The notes under the pieces: model-generated | Database searches by the model: none | What the model was told of the DNA's origin: nothing | Seen by the model: the letters and a program-made list of their open reading frames with translations, nothing else | Made by a program: the position numbers and the translations under genes | In this document: positions 33,269 through 42,976 of the stretch, piece after piece | Layout: each line of letters starts with the position of its first letter | How positions within the stretch are numbered: the stretch's first letter is position 1 | Source of the DNA: Haloprofundus marisrubri | GTDB lineage: Archaea; Halobacteriota; Halobacteria; Halobacteriales; Haloferacaceae | Direction: 5' to 3' | Assembly: GCF_001469955.1 (NCBI RefSeq) | Contig: NZ_LOPU01000030.1 | Coordinates: 124,001-188,000 of the forward strand | DNA length: 64,000 nucleotides

Positions 33269-34105
33269 ATGAGCTACGACGACTACCTCGACGCCAAACC
33301 CGTCATCGTCACCGCGGCGCTCACTGGCGGCGTCCAAGGGAAAGAAGCACACCCGGACCTGCCGGAGACGCCCGACGAAATCGCCGCGGCGGCGGCCGCC
33401 TGCGAGAACGCGGGCGCAAGTATCCTCCACCTCCACGCCCGCCGCGACAGCGGCGAACGCGCCTTCTCGACCGAACGATTTCAGGAAGTCACTGAGAAAG
33501 TTCGGGAGGCCACAGAGAACGTCGTGATACAGCACTCGACCGGCGGGACGGGCGCACCGGACGCGTTGCGTGCAGAGCCTCTGAGGACTGACCCTGCCCC
33601 GGAGATGGCGTCGCTCGACATGGGGCCGCTGAACCGCTACGACCGCCTCACGAGCGAGAACACGCGCGCAACGGTGCGGATGCTCCACGAGGAGATGCGC
33701 GAGCGGGGAATCAAACCCGAGTTGGAGGTGTTCAACGACGGCCACCTCAACGAGTCGCTGGCTATCGTCGACGAACTCGACTCGCCGCCGTACTTCAACC
33801 TCATCTTCGGGTCAGGAACACTATCCGTGCCGCATCCGCGAAGCCTCCAGACGATGGTATCGCACCTTCCTGAGGGTGCTGAGTTCAACGTACTCGGCTT
33901 TGGCCGCCACCAGTTGCCGCTGACGACGATGAGCATCGTACTCGGTGGACACGTCCGCGTCGGCTTGGAGGACAACATCTACTACCGCAAGGGTGAGTTG
34001 GCCGAGAGCAACGCGCAGTTCGTCGAGCGAGCGGTCCGCATCGCCGACGAACTCAATAGACCAGTCGCGACGCCCGCGCAGGCGCGCGAGATTTTGGGAC
34101 TTTGA
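33269..34105 (+). CDS. BKACE-family beta-keto acid cleavage enzyme (DUF849)
   Basis: 278 residues. A TIM-barrel zinc enzyme of the 3-keto-5-aminohexanoate cleavage family. LHLHAR at 53-58 provides the two zinc histidines (H54, H56), with further His/Glu ligands expected near the C-terminus (GFGRHQLPL, RVGLEDNIYY). The family condenses a beta-keto acid with acetyl-CoA to yield acetoacetate and a new CoA ester. The loop near residues 85-105 (STGGTGAPDALRA) probably sets substrate choice. No lysine-fermentation genes are nearby, so the physiological substrate is open. Confidence 0.88.
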   Translation: MSYDDYLDAKPVIVTAALTGGVQGKEAHPDLPETPDEIAAAAAACENAGASILHLHARRDSGERAFSTERFQEVTEKVREATENVVIQHSTGGTGAPDALRAEPLRTDPAPEMASLDMGPLNRYDRLTSENTRATVRMLHEEMRERGIKPELEVFNDGHLNESLAIVDELDSPPYFNLIFGSGTLSVPHPRSLQTMVSHLPEGAEFNVLGFGRHQLPLTTMSIVLGGHVRVGLEDNIYYRKGELAESNAQFVERAVRIADELNRPVATPAQAREILGL

Positions 34106-34277
34106 GGACTCTGAAGTGACTGTCGAGCGGTTGGGGAGTCCCCACTAACTCACGCCGACAGATTCCGAGGCGTCGCTCACTGTTTTCTCCTCGAAACGAG
34201 GCGCGATAGCCCGGCACCCGAACTTCAGCACGAGACGGACTGTCAGAGCGTCTCACACGATATCCGGCTTTCGTGAC

Positions 34278-34284
34278 GTTTAAG
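34278..34284 (+). promoter_or_regulatory. TATA-like element upstream of the tRNA-Ser/ribosomal operon
   Basis: GTTTAAG in the context GACGTTTAAGTACTG, 80 nt before tRNA-Ser(GCT). Initiation about 25 nt downstream would give a transcript that starts before the tRNA and continues into rps13, whose ATG is only 17 nt after the tRNA. Confidence 0.45.
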
Positions 34285-34363
34285 TACTGTCCACGGATTA
34301 CTCCAATTGCAGTCACTGTAGGGGCGCGACGTCCCGAGTCCGAAACGGGCGAAGATACGACAT

Positions 34364-34446
34364 GTTGCGGTAGCCAAGCGGCCCAAGGCGCTGGGTTGCT
34401 AACTCAGTGGCGTCATGCCTCCGGGGTTCGAATCCCCGCCGCAACG
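34364..34446 (+). tRNA. tRNA-Ser (anticodon GCT)
   Basis: 83 nt type II tRNA. Acceptor GTTGCGG/CCGCAAC, discriminator G; anticodon stem CTGGG/CTCAG around TTGCTAA, anticodon GCT (reads AGC/AGU); long variable arm; T arm CGGGG TTCGAAT CCCCG. No intron and no encoded CCA. It ends 17 nt before rps13, so processing would also create the 5' end of the ribosomal-protein mRNA. Confidence 0.96.
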
Positions 34447-34463
34447 CTCACCCACTTTCCACC

Positions 34464-34988
34464 ATGAGTGCAGAAGAACCACAGGACGGCTCGACCGAAG
34501 AGGAGGAGGACAACCTCCGATACTTCGTCCGCATCGGGCAGACGGACCTCGACGGGACGAAGACGGTCGAGCGGAGCCTGACAGACATGAACGGTATCGG
34601 CAAGCGCACCGCGCGCATCGTCGCCGAGAACGCGGGGGTCGACCGAACCGCGACGTTCGGTCGCCTCGAAGAGGAGGACATCGACGCCGTCGTTTCGGCC
34701 GTCGAGAACCTCGCAGACGAGGTTCCCCCGTGGCTCACCAACCGGCAGAACGATTTCTACACCGGTGAGACGACGCATCAAATCGGCAACGACCTACAGC
34801 AGAAACGCCGCCACGACATCAACCGGATGCAGATGATAAACTCCTACAAGGGTATCCGGCACCAGCGCGGTCAGAAGGTCCGCGGCCAGCGGACGAAGTC
34901 CACCGGCCGCACCGAGGGTACCATCGGCGTCAACGTCGAAGCCATCCGCGAGGAAGCGGAAGCAGAAGAAGGCGGTGACGACGAATGA
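34464..34988 (+). CDS. rps13: 30S ribosomal protein uS13
   Basis: 174 residues. Residues 1-17 are acidic. The helix-two-turn-helix RNA-binding core (MNGIGKRTARIVAENAG) and the basic C-terminal HDINRMQMINSYKGIRHQRGQ tail contact 16S rRNA in the subunit head. An acidic [12 protein letters not shown] tail replaces the bacterial ending. ATG 34464 is chosen because upstream in-frame codons lie in the tRNA. First protein gene of the cluster; its stop overlaps the rps4 ATG (ATGA). Confidence 0.97.
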   Translation: MSAEEPQDGSTEEEEDNLRYFVRIGQTDLDGTKTVERSLTDMNGIGKRTARIVAENAGVDRTATFGRLEEEDIDAVVSAVENLADEVPPWLTNRQNDFYTGETTHQIGNDLQQKRRHDINRMQMINSYKGIRHQRGQKVRGQRTKSTGRTEGTIGVNVEAIREEAEAEEGGDDE

Positions 34989-35512
34989 GTACCGGCAAGA
35001 ACACCAAGTCCTACGAGACGCCGAACCACCCGTATCAGGGTGAACGCATCGCCCGCGAGGGCGACCTGCTCGGCCGCTACGGACTGAAGACGAAAGAAGA
35101 ACTGTGGCGCGCGCAGTCCGAACTGCGCTCGTTCCGCCGTGAGGCCCGACGCCTCCTCGGCGACGCACAGGGTGACATCGACGAGGCAGGCGAGGCAGGC
35201 GCGGACTTCCTGAACCGCCTCCGCCGACTCGGCATCCTGAACGACTCCGACGACATCAGCGAGATTCTCTCGCTGGACGTCACGGACCTGCTCGAACGTC
35301 GTCTCCAGACGGTCGCCTACCGCAAAGGCCTCGGCAACACGCCGAAGCAGGCGCGACAGTTCATCACCCACGGTCACGTGACCGTCGAGGGCGCACGGAC
35401 CACCGTCCCCTCGAAGAAAGTCGAAGTCGACGAAGAGTCCACCGTGAGCTTCGAGGAGAACTCGCCGCTCGCGGACGAACTGCATCCTGAGCGCGCAGAG
35501 GGTCAAGAATGA
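34985..35512 (+). CDS. rps4: 30S ribosomal protein uS4
   Basis: 175 residues. The archaeal/eukaryotic uS4 pattern is clear: [27 protein letters not shown], then the S4 RNA-binding domain [32 protein letters not shown]. It nucleates 16S rRNA folding in the 30S body. There are no zinc cysteines in the N-terminus, unlike some bacteria. Its start and stop codons overlap rps13 and rps11. Confidence 0.97.
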   Translation: MSTGKNTKSYETPNHPYQGERIAREGDLLGRYGLKTKEELWRAQSELRSFRREARRLLGDAQGDIDEAGEAGADFLNRLRRLGILNDSDDISEILSLDVTDLLERRLQTVAYRKGLGNTPKQARQFITHGHVTVEGARTTVPSKKVEVDEESTVSFEENSPLADELHPERAEGQE

Positions 35513-35898
35513 GCGAAACCAGTGAAGAGACGTGGGGCATCGCCCACGTGTACGCATCGTTCAACAACACGCTCATCACCATCACCGACCAGACCGGTGC
35601 CGAGACCATCGCTAAATCCAGTGGTGGGACCGTGGTGAAGCAGAACCGTGACGAAGCGTCGCCGTACGCAGCCATGCAGATGGCCGAAGTCGTCGCCGAG
35701 GAAGTCAAGGCGGCAGGCATCGACGGCGTCCACGTCCGTGTTCGCGGCCCCGGCGGGAACCTCAACAAATCCCCCGGCCCCGGCGCACAGGCGACCATCC
35801 GAGCGCTCGCACGTGCCGGCCTCGAAATCGGCCGTATCGAAGACGTGACGCCGATTCCGCACGACGGCACTCGCGCGCCCAAAAACCGTAGGTTCTGA
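35509..35898 (+). CDS. rps11: 30S ribosomal protein uS11
   Basis: 129 residues. Conserved [36 protein letters not shown] and the C-terminal [15 protein letters not shown], which binds the platform of 16S rRNA. A short acidic N-terminus is the only haloarchaeal feature. Overlaps rps4 by four bases; rpoD follows after 5 bp. Confidence 0.97.
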   Translation: MSETSEETWGIAHVYASFNNTLITITDQTGAETIAKSSGGTVVKQNRDEASPYAAMQMAEVVAEEVKAAGIDGVHVRVRGPGGNLNKSPGPGAQATIRALARAGLEIGRIEDVTPIPHDGTRAPKNRRF

Positions 35899-35903
35899 AA
35901 ACA

Positions 35904-36653
35904 ATGTCAGACGAGTTCGAGGTCGAGTTCATCGAACGCGAAGAACGGTCGGCGCGGTTCGTCGTCCGTGGGCTGACGCCCGCGATAGCCAACGGCATCC
36001 GCCGTGCGATGATCACCGACGTGCCGACGCTGTCTATCGACACCGTCCGGTTCGTCGAGAACTCGTCGGTGATGTTCGACGAGATGATCGGCCTACGACT
36101 GGGCCTCGTGCCGCTGACGACGCCCCTCGACGACTTCGAGGTCGGCGACGACGTGACGCTTGCGCTCGACGTCGAAGGACCGGCGACGGCGTACTCCGGC
36201 GACATCGAGACCAGCGACGAACTGGTCCAGCCCGCCGACGAGAACATCCCCATCATCGAACTGAAAGAGGGCCAGCGCCTCGAGTTCGAGGCAGACGCGG
36301 TTCTCGAAACCGGCAAATCCCACGCCAAACATCAAGGCGGCGTGGCAGTCGGCTACCGACACCTGCAGAAGGTCGAGGTCGTCGGCGACGCCGGTGAGTT
36401 CGACGAGGAAGAACCGAACATCCTCCGGGGCGTCGTCGAGACGGAGGAGGGCGAACTCGTCGCCACCGACGAGTTCGGCAACGACCTCACGAACCGCTAC
36501 CCCGGCAAGGAAGTCGAGGTAACGGACGTCCCCGGCGCGTTCGTCTTCCACGTGGAGACGGACGGCTCGTTCACCGCCGACGAACTGCTGCTGCGCGCCA
36601 TCGACTCCATCGACGCACGCGCGGCGGAACTCGAAGACGCAGTCGCAGTTTAA
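35904..36653 (+). CDS. rpoD: DNA-directed RNA polymerase subunit D (Rpo3)
   Basis: 249 residues. Subunit D/alpha-type dimerisation core ([40 protein letters not shown]) with an inserted middle domain. In many archaea this middle domain binds one or two [4Fe-4S] clusters, but here the whole protein contains no cysteine, so the cluster has been lost. It pairs with subunit L (not in this window) as the assembly platform of RNA polymerase, interacting with N and K-adjacent parts. The 194 bp after it lead to tRNA-Leu. Confidence 0.97.
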   Translation: MSDEFEVEFIEREERSARFVVRGLTPAIANGIRRAMITDVPTLSIDTVRFVENSSVMFDEMIGLRLGLVPLTTPLDDFEVGDDVTLALDVEGPATAYSGDIETSDELVQPADENIPIIELKEGQRLEFEADAVLETGKSHAKHQGGVAVGYRHLQKVEVVGDAGEFDEEEPNILRGVVETEEGELVATDEFGNDLTNRYPGKEVEVTDVPGAFVFHVETDGSFTADELLLRAIDSIDARAAELEDAVAV

Positions 36654-36847
36654 GCAATTAGTACAGATGACCCCCTCAACCATGCACCGACGTTCGCTTC
36701 GGCCGCTTCGACGACGCCACTGCTCCGGTGGCGTCCCGGAGGCCCGACGAGCGACGGTGCTGTCGGCCGACGCGGCGACGACGCGAGCGTCGTCGGCGTG
36801 CCGGACCGAAAGTGGTTTGAAGGGGCGGAGAGAACAGCAAATCGCGT

Positions 36848-36932
36848 GCAGGGATAGCCAAGTTTGGCCAACGGCGCAGCGTTCAGGGCGCTGTCTCATA
36901 GGAGTCCGCAGGTTCAAATCCTGCTCCCTGCA
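36848..36932 (+). tRNA. tRNA-Leu (anticodon CAG)
   Basis: 85 nt type II tRNA. Acceptor GCAGGGA/TCCCTGC, discriminator A; anticodon stem CAGCG/CGCTG around TTCAGGG, anticodon CAG (reads CUG, the main leucine codon in this genome); variable arm TCTCATAGGAGTC; T arm CGCAG GTTCAAATC CTGC-type. It lies between rpoD and rpl18e, 27 nt before the rpl18e ATG. The 194 bp upstream contain a TATA-like GGTTTGAAG near 36812. Confidence 0.95.
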
Positions 36933-36959
36933 CTCCCCTTCTCAGGAGGTTACTTCATC

Positions 36960-37313
36960 ATGAGTAGCAAGACGAATCCGAGACTCACGAGTCTCATCGC
37001 CGAGCTAAAGGCGGTTTCACGAGACGCAGACGCCGCAGTATGGCGTGACGTCGCAGACCGCCTCGAAAAGCCACGGCGCACCCACGCGGAGGTCAACCTC
37101 GGCCGCATCGAGCGGTACGCGCAGGAAGACGAAACCGTAGTCGTCCCCGGCAAGGTGCTGGGGAGTGGTGTGCTGCAGAAAAACGTCACTGTCGCAGCCG
37201 TCGATTTCTCGGGCACTGCCCGCAAGAAAATCGAACAGGTTGGTGACGTGCTGACGCTCGAACAGGTCGCAGAACAGAACCCCGAAGGGTCCAACGTCCG
37301 GGTGATTCGATGA
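36960..37313 (+). CDS. rpl18e: 50S ribosomal protein eL18
   Basis: 117 residues. Archaeal/eukaryotic large-subunit protein with the signature [41 protein letters not shown] and [20 protein letters not shown]. There is no bacterial counterpart by this name. The ATG at 36960 follows the purine-rich CTCAGGAGGT, an unusually good Shine-Dalgarno sequence for this genome at 36941-36950. Overlaps rpl13 by four bases. Confidence 0.96.
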   Translation: MSSKTNPRLTSLIAELKAVSRDADAAVWRDVADRLEKPRRTHAEVNLGRIERYAQEDETVVVPGKVLGSGVLQKNVTVAAVDFSGTARKKIEQVGDVLTLEQVAEQNPEGSNVRVIR

Positions 37314-37747
37314 GCTACGCTGAATTCGAAGCCGACGTTATCGTGGACGCACGCGACTGCATCATGGGTCGCGTCGCCAGCGAAGTGGCCCAACGCGCGC
37401 TCGACGGCGAGCGCGTCGCGGTCATCAACGCCGAACGCGCGGTCATCACCGGCCGCGACGAGGACGTGATGGGCGTCTACCGGAAGCGCACGGAGGTCGG
37501 CTCCGACCGCGGTCCGTACTACCCGAAGCGCCCCGACCGCATCTTCAAGCGCGCCATCCGCGGCATGGTCCCGTACAAGACCCCGCACGGCCGCGAGGCG
37601 TTCGAGAACGTCCGCGTCTACGTCGACAACCCGTACGACGAAGACGGCGAAGTGCTCGACGGCACGTCGCTGGACCGACTCTCGAACATCAAGTTCATCT
37701 CCCTCGGAGAAATCTCCGAAAAACTGGGTGCTAACGTCACATGGTAA
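37310..37747 (+). CDS. rpl13: 50S ribosomal protein uL13
   Basis: 145 residues. Conserved [58 protein letters not shown]-type core (broken here into motif parts) and [18 protein letters not shown] end. An early-assembling large-subunit protein. Overlaps rpl18e by 4 bases and rps9 by 7. Confidence 0.97.
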   Translation: MSYAEFEADVIVDARDCIMGRVASEVAQRALDGERVAVINAERAVITGRDEDVMGVYRKRTEVGSDRGPYYPKRPDRIFKRAIRGMVPYKTPHGREAFENVRVYVDNPYDEDGEVLDGTSLDRLSNIKFISLGEISEKLGANVTW

Positions 37748-38139
37748 CTAACACGAGCGGTAAGAAGAAGACGGCCGTCGCCCGCGCCACCGTGCGTGAG
37801 GGCGAGGGTCGCGTACGTATCAACTCCCGACCCGTCGAACTGGTCGACCCGGAGATTGCACGCCTGAAGATGATGGAGCCGTTCCGCATCGCCGGCGACG
37901 AACTCCGCGACGACGTCGACATCGACGTGCGCGTCAGCGGCGGCGGTTTCAGCGGGCAGGCAGACGCCACCCGCACCGCCATCGCCCGTGGGCTGGTGCA
38001 GTACTTCAACGACGCCGAACTCCGCGACGCGTACATGGAGTTCGACCGGTCGCTGCTGGTCAACGACGTTCGCCAGTCCGAGTCCAAGAAGTGGGGCGGG
38101 CCCGGCGCTCGCGCTCGCTACCAGAAGTCCTACCGCTGA
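37741..38139 (+). CDS. rps9: 30S ribosomal protein uS9
   Basis: 132 residues. [20 protein letters not shown] start, the [12 protein letters not shown] segment, and the [15 protein letters not shown]-terminal tail that reaches into the P site; its terminal Arg contacts the tRNA anticodon stem in all uS9 proteins. Overlaps rpl13; rpoN follows 12 bp later. The operon order rpl18e-rpl13-rps9 is conserved in archaea. Confidence 0.97.
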   Translation: MVTNTSGKKKTAVARATVREGEGRVRINSRPVELVDPEIARLKMMEPFRIAGDELRDDVDIDVRVSGGGFSGQADATRTAIARGLVQYFNDAELRDAYMEFDRSLLVNDVRQSESKKWGGPGARARYQKSYR

Positions 38140-38151
38140 GGTGACCCAACC

Positions 38152-38346
38152 ATGATGATACCCGTCCGGTGTTTCACGTGCGGCAACGTCGTCGCCGAAC
38201 ACTGGGAAGAGTTCAAAGCACGCGCCCGCGAGGGTGACGAAGACCCCGCCGAAGTTCTCGACGAACTCGGCGTCGAGCGGGCGTGCTGCCGACGGATGAT
38301 GGTTTCGCACAAAGACCTCGTCGACGTGGTGGCTCCGTACCAATGA
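38152..38346 (+). CDS. rpoN: DNA-directed RNA polymerase subunit N (Rpo10)
   Basis: 64 residues. The zinc-bundle motif CFTCG at 7-11 and the vicinal pair CC at 45-46 bind one zinc ion, the diagnostic feature of Rpo10/Rpb10. It stabilises the D-L platform. Two adjacent ATGs (38152, 38155) can serve as start; conserved homologs begin at the second Met of MMIPVRC. Overlaps rpoK by four bases. Confidence 0.97.
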   Translation: MMIPVRCFTCGNVVAEHWEEFKARAREGDEDPAEVLDELGVERACCRRMMVSHKDLVDVVAPYQ

Positions 38347-38519
38347 TACAACAGTACAATCGGTACGAGAAGGCGCGCATCCTCGGCGCACGAGCGCTGC
38401 AGATAAGCTACGGTGCGCCGGTACTCGTCGAATCGAAGCAGACCGAACCGATACTCATCGCCGCAGAGGAGTACGACGCCGGTGTGCTCCCGTTCACCGT
38501 CCGCCGGGGGGAGACGTAG
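38343..38519 (+). CDS. rpoK: DNA-directed RNA polymerase subunit K (Rpo6)
   Basis: 58 residues, the core omega/Rpb6 fold: [21 protein letters not shown] and a beta end TVRRGE. It clamps the largest subunit in assembly. The acidic N-terminal arm of eukaryotic Rpb6 is absent, as in other archaea. ATG 38343 overlaps the rpoN stop, and its own stop is immediately followed by the eno ATG. Confidence 0.96.
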   Translation: MIQQYNRYEKARILGARALQISYGAPVLVESKQTEPILIAAEEYDAGVLPFTVRRGET

Positions 38520-39725
38520 ATGACGCTCGTCACCGACGTCCGACTCCGCCGCATTCTCGACTCGCGGGGCAACCCGACCGTCGAAGCCGACGTACTCACG
38601 GAGTCCGGCGGCTTCGGCCGCGCGGCCGCTCCGAGCGGCGCGTCGACCGGTGAGTTCGAGGCCATCGAACTGCCGCCGAGCGAGTCCATCGCGGCGACGC
38701 GCGAACGCGCGCTCCCGCGACTCATCGGCGAAGTCCACGCAGGCAACCAACGCGAAGTCGACAACGCACTTCGCGCCGCCGACGGTACCGAGAACTTCTC
38801 GGAAATCGGCGCCAACAGCGCCGTCGCCATCTCGATGGCGGCCGCGAAAGCCGGTGCCGACGTGCTCGGCGCCCCGCTGTACCAGCATCTCGGCGGCGCG
38901 TTCCGCGGTGGGGATTTCCCCACGCCGCTCGGGAACGTCGTCGGCGGCGGCGAACACGCCGCGAAGGCGACGCACATTCAGGAGTTCCTCTCCGCGCCTG
39001 TCGGCGCACCGAGCATCGACGAGGCTGTCTTCGCCAACGCTGCGGTTCACGCGCGTGTCGCCGAGATTCTCGACGACCGTGACATCGCCGCCGCAAAAGG
39101 CGACGAAGGTGCGTGGGCACCTGCCGTCGACGACAGCGAGGCGTTCGAAATCGTCGACGAAGCCGTCTCCGACGTCGAAGACGACCTCGGCTTCGAGATT
39201 CGCGCCGGCCTCGACGTGGCCGCCGCGGAGCTGTACGACGAGGACGACGACGTCTACCGCTACGGCGACAAGGAACGCTCGACCGACGAGCAGATAGACT
39301 ACATCGCCGACCTCGTCGACGAGTACGACCTCGTTTACGTCGAGGACCCCCTCGACGAGAACGACTACGACGGGTTCGCCGAGCTCACCGACCGAGTCGG
39401 CGACCGGACGCTCATCTGCGGTGACGACCTGTTCGTCACCAACGTCGAGCGGCTACAGACGGGTATCGACGAAGGCGCGGCCAACAGCATCCTCATCAAA
39501 CCCAACCAGATTGGGACGCTGTCGGACGCCTTCGACGCCATCGAACTGGCGACCCAGCACGGTTACGACTCCGTTATCTCCCATCGCTCGGGTGAGACGG
39601 AGGACACCACCATCGCACACCTCGCCGTGGCGACGGCCGCCCCGTTCATCAAGACGGGTGCGGTCGGCGGCGAGCGAACTGCCAAACTCAACGAACTCAT
39701 CCGCATCGCGGACGACGCAGTATGA
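38520..39725 (+). CDS. eno: enolase
   Basis: 401 residues. [11 protein letters not shown] near the N-terminus, the mobile loop [11 protein letters not shown], catalytic [10 protein letters not shown] with metal-binding Asp/Glu, LIKPNQIGT (catalytic Lys), [18 protein letters not shown] and [19 protein letters not shown]. It interconverts 2-phosphoglycerate and phosphoenolpyruvate in glycolysis and gluconeogenesis. Lodged between rpoK (zero gap) and rps2 (4-base overlap), the usual haloarchaeal position, so its synthesis is tied to the translation machinery. Confidence 0.97.
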   Translation: MTLVTDVRLRRILDSRGNPTVEADVLTESGGFGRAAAPSGASTGEFEAIELPPSESIAATRERALPRLIGEVHAGNQREVDNALRAADGTENFSEIGANSAVAISMAAAKAGADVLGAPLYQHLGGAFRGGDFPTPLGNVVGGGEHAAKATHIQEFLSAPVGAPSIDEAVFANAAVHARVAEILDDRDIAAAKGDEGAWAPAVDDSEAFEIVDEAVSDVEDDLGFEIRAGLDVAAAELYDEDDDVYRYGDKERSTDEQIDYIADLVDEYDLVYVEDPLDENDYDGFAELTDRVGDRTLICGDDLFVTNVERLQTGIDEGAANSILIKPNQIGTLSDAFDAIELATQHGYDSVISHRSGETEDTTIAHLAVATAAPFIKTGAVGGERTAKLNELIRIADDAV

Positions 39726-40507
39726 CCGAAAACGACAACGAAGCACTCGAAACCGCCGAGGAGGAGATCGACTCGGAACCGACCGGCGAAGCCGGTGCGG
39801 AGCCAGAAGTCGACCCCGAAATCGAGGCGGACGACGACCTGCCCGCCGAGGACGCCGACGAGGCGACCGAGGCCGAAGAAACCGACGACAGTCCGATGTT
39901 CGACGAGGACGTCATGCCCGACGACGAGGCAGACCTCCTCATCCCCGTGGAGGACTACCTCCAGGCTGGTGTCCACATCGGGACCCAGCAGAAGACCAAA
40001 GACATGGAGCGGTTCATCCACCGCGTCCGTGACGACGGTCTGTACGTCCTCGACGTGAGCCAGACGGACAAACGTATTCGCACGGCCGCGGACTTCCTCG
40101 GCAACTACGACCCCGAGCAGGTGCTCGTCACCTCCTCGCGTCAGTACGGTCGGTTCCCAGCCGAGAAGTTCGCCGACGCCATCGGTGCACGCGCCCGCAC
40201 GGGTCGCTTCATCCCCGGCACGCTCACCAACCCGGACTACCGCGGCTACATCGAACCGGACGTCGTCGTCGTCACCGACCCTATCGGTGACGCGCAGGCC
40301 GTCAAGGAGGCCATCACGGTCGGCATCCCGGTCATTGCGATGTGTGACTCGAACAACCAGCTGTCGAACGTCGACCTCGTCATCCCGACGAACAACAAAG
40401 GTCGCCGCGCGCTGTCGGTCGTCTACTGGCTGCTCGCCAACGAGACGCTCGACCGCCGTGGCACCGACACCGTCTACGCCCTCGAAGACTTCGAGGAAGG
40501 CATCTAA
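39722..40507 (+). CDS. rps2: 30S ribosomal protein uS2
   Basis: 261 residues. Residues 1-70 are an extreme Asp/Glu-rich extension. The uS2 core then runs from [21 protein letters not shown] to [24 protein letters not shown], with [31 protein letters not shown]-type motifs in between. It binds near the 30S neck. Last gene of the cluster. A T-rich stretch follows at 40531-40543. Confidence 0.96.
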   Translation: MTENDNEALETAEEEIDSEPTGEAGAEPEVDPEIEADDDLPAEDADEATEAEETDDSPMFDEDVMPDDEADLLIPVEDYLQAGVHIGTQQKTKDMERFIHRVRDDGLYVLDVSQTDKRIRTAADFLGNYDPEQVLVTSSRQYGRFPAEKFADAIGARARTGRFIPGTLTNPDYRGYIEPDVVVVTDPIGDAQAVKEAITVGIPVIAMCDSNNQLSNVDLVIPTNNKGRRALSVVYWLLANETLDRRGTDTVYALEDFEEGI

Positions 40508-40530
40508 CGGCCCGCTTTCGCCGAAACGAC

Positions 40531-40543
40531 TTCACTTCATTTT
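40531..40543 (+). terminator. T-rich tract after rps2
   Basis: TTCACTTCATTTT starts 24 nt after the rps2 stop and is the first pyrimidine-rich run after six kilobases of packed genes. Its position before the convergent VOC gene fits a U-tract terminator for the whole cluster. Confidence 0.4.
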
Positions 40544-40645
40544 CCGACGCGTTACACCGAAAGCGGCGGCACTCTGACAGCGAGAGCGTCCGGACCCACA
40601 CGTCCACGCGGCGAACTCGCAATCGACTCGCCGACTGATGGAAAC

Positions 40646-41485
40646 TCAGTCGACGACGCCGACGGTTCCGTCGAGACGCGGCGCGTCGAACCACGCCACC
40701 TGCGAGTCGCCCCAGTTCTCGAGGTCGGCCAGCGCGTACGTCGCCATCGTCTCCTCGATATCTTCGGCACCGAGCAGATACGCACAGGGTCCCGGACCGA
40801 GTTCGGCCAGTCGGCTCGAAAGCGACGACGTTTCGCTACTCGGTTCCGCGAAGTAGACGGGCTGACCGGGGACGCGTGCGAGACTCCACCCATCGGGGCC
40901 ACCGTCGACCGACTCCGCGGACGGAAATCGGTAGAGACGCCGGAACGACTCGCTCGCCTCGTCGGTGTCGTGGACGGCCAAGACGACGGCCGCGACGCCG
41001 GTCAGCGGCCCGTCGGCGACGCTCGGCGTCGGCGCCACTCGTCTGGACTTCGGTGTTCGGTCGGCGATAGCGAAGGGCAGCAGTTGTCGCGTCTGCTCGT
41101 CACCGGTGAACAGCATGTCCCACTCGACGAGTTTCCCGTCGTCGCGCTCACGGCTCGCGGTTTTCGGACCGTCGACCGACGCGCCAGCGTCGACGAGCCG
41201 TTTGGCTTCCGTTTTCGGGTTCTCCACCTCGATACACCACGCCGTCGGCCCGGCGTCGGCGGCGATATACTCGGGCCAGAAACCCGCTTTTTCAGCACTG
41301 GTTCCGGGCGTCGTCGAGATGAGTTCGAGATACGAGTCGTCGTCGAAACCGAGCACCGACATGTGGGTCGTGCCGGTGCCGTGGACGCCGCCGTACTCCG
41401 GTGTGAGACCGACCGAATCGAACGTCTCGACGAGCGAGTCGAGGTCGGTGCCGGCGAACGGGACGTGGTCGAGCGTCAGTGACAT
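40646..41485 (-). CDS. VOC/glyoxalase-like protein
   Basis: 279 residues from ATG 41485 (MSLTLDHVPF). Paired beta-alpha-beta-beta-beta modules of the VOC superfamily: LDHVPFAGTDLDSLVETF, then DDSYLELISTTP, and a second half at VAAVVLAVHDTDEASESFRRLYRF. It matches the glyoxalase-like PF13468 type, whose members bind a metal and small organic ligands. No substrate can be assigned. The upstream Met at 41512 adds a basic leader only. Convergent with rps2. Confidence 0.82.
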   Translation of the reverse strand: MSLTLDHVPFAGTDLDSLVETFDSVGLTPEYGGVHGTGTTHMSVLGFDDDSYLELISTTPGTSAEKAGFWPEYIAADAGPTAWCIEVENPKTEAKRLVDAGASVDGPKTASRERDDGKLVEWDMLFTGDEQTRQLLPFAIADRTPKSRRVAPTPSVADGPLTGVAAVVLAVHDTDEASESFRRLYRFPSAESVDGGPDGWSLARVPGQPVYFAEPSSETSSLSSRLAELGPGPCAYLLGAEDIEETMATYALADLENWGDSQVAWFDAPRLDGTVGVVD

Positions 41486-41665
41486 ACCACCGTCTGCGCG
41501 GCGGACTCGCAAATACGTTCCCGCGTGAGCAGGTCGACGGTGTGAGCGATGTCACTTACGGTCGCCTGCCAACGGTTGCTCGGGAGAGAACGGCGAGTAC
41601 GCGGTGGTTACCGGCGCGGTAGCGGCCGTATACTCATACTCCGCAGTTCGTATTGAACGAACGAC

Positions 41666-42931
41666 ATGCGACGGCAACTCCTCGCTTGTGGACTTGCTCT
41701 CCTCTTGGTGCTGGCTGGCTGTACCGGTCAGTCGCCGACACTCGGAGACGACCCAACGACGACAGACGCAACCGCCGACCCGGCGACGACCGAAAACGCT
41801 CTCGCACTCGACGAAGTCGACTACCCCGCTGGCTTCGCCGCCGATGGAGTGACGAACGCGACGCTCGCGTTCGAGACCCACCGTGCGGCAGTGCAAGCCG
41901 ACACGTCCCGCGAGACGTTCGTCTCGTCGACAGACAGCGAAAACACGTCGATGAGCGTCGAGAGTACGACAATCTCGAACGATAGCGCCACGCACACCAC
42001 GATGGACGTGCAGGTCGACGACGGGGCCAGCGAAACGGACGTAGACAGCACGTTCGTCACAAGCGGGAATCAGAGCATCGAGACGTGGGAGCGCGGCCGG
42101 ACGTTCGCCTACCGAACGAGCGCCGACGGCGAACAGTCGTTCGGCGTGACGCAGGGCGAGACGTTCGAGACGAATCTGGTGAAACTCACGACGACGCTCG
42201 TGAGTGACGTCCGCCTCGACACGTATCTCGACGCTGGGACGTACGAAGCGACTGAAGCGTACCGTGAAGGCGACCGGACGTACGTCGTCTACGAGGCGAC
42301 CGAACTGAGTGAGACGGGAGCAGCGGCCGCTGCGAACGCCTCGGCGCTGAACGCGAGCGTCGACTCGTACGACGGCCGACTCGTCGTCGACGACCGAGGC
42401 GTCGTCCACGAGATGCGCGTCACCGTCACGCGAACCGTCGGTGAAACACAGTCCGAAGCGCGTATCCGGTACGAAGCGCAGGTCGGCGATGACGCCCCGT
42501 CGACGACGGCTCCGACGTGGCTCGACGAGGTGCCGGACGTACACGCCACCGTCGACGACGACGGCCAGTACGTCGCTATCGACCACGCCGGCGGCGACTC
42601 ACTGCCCGCCGGCACGACGGTGACCGCGTTCGGGTCGGGGTTCTACGCCACGTCGTTGACTGAGTCGTTCGACCCCGACGAGACACTGTATCTCTGGGTC
42701 GGAAGCGAAGACGGCGAACCGACGATGCAGGCGACGCTCGACGCGCCGCCCGAAGACGTCGCCAAACCGATAGTGGCCCCGGACGGAAACGTCTCCATCC
42801 GCGCGAACGGCGGCAGCGTTTCCGTCGAACTGCTTCCAACGCCTGCCGGGGACAGCGGCGCTGACGCTGCGAGTGGTGATGCCGACGGAAGCGACGGCGA
42901 CGGTGACGGTGGCGACGGTGACGACGCCTGA
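41666..42931 (+). CDS. secreted lipoprotein (DUF7537-like), unknown function
   Basis: 421 residues. Signal ending in lipobox LAGC with lipidated C19, a Thr/Ala-rich linker (20-50), a large beta-rich domain (about 60-285) resembling the LppX/LolA-like DUF7537 lipoproteins of haloarchaea, then a second domain and an Asp/Gly-rich repetitive tail (about 390-421). Many N-glycosylation sites. Surface-exposed. A TATA-like GTATACTCAT near 41628-41637 and the inverted repeat GTTCG/CGAAC (41646-41662) lie directly before the ATG. Confidence 0.75.
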   Translation: MRRQLLACGLALLLVLAGCTGQSPTLGDDPTTTDATADPATTENALALDEVDYPAGFAADGVTNATLAFETHRAAVQADTSRETFVSSTDSENTSMSVESTTISNDSATHTTMDVQVDDGASETDVDSTFVTSGNQSIETWERGRTFAYRTSADGEQSFGVTQGETFETNLVKLTTTLVSDVRLDTYLDAGTYEATEAYREGDRTYVVYEATELSETGAAAAANASALNASVDSYDGRLVVDDRGVVHEMRVTVTRTVGETQSEARIRYEAQVGDDAPSTTAPTWLDEVPDVHATVDDDGQYVAIDHAGGDSLPAGTTVTAFGSGFYATSLTESFDPDETLYLWVGSEDGEPTMQATLDAPPEDVAKPIVAPDGNVSIRANGGSVSVELLPTPAGDSGADAASGDADGSDGDGDGGDGDDA

Positions 42932-42976
42932 CCCGATTCGCATATCCTTAAGCGGACCCTCTCTCTCTGTTCGCGC

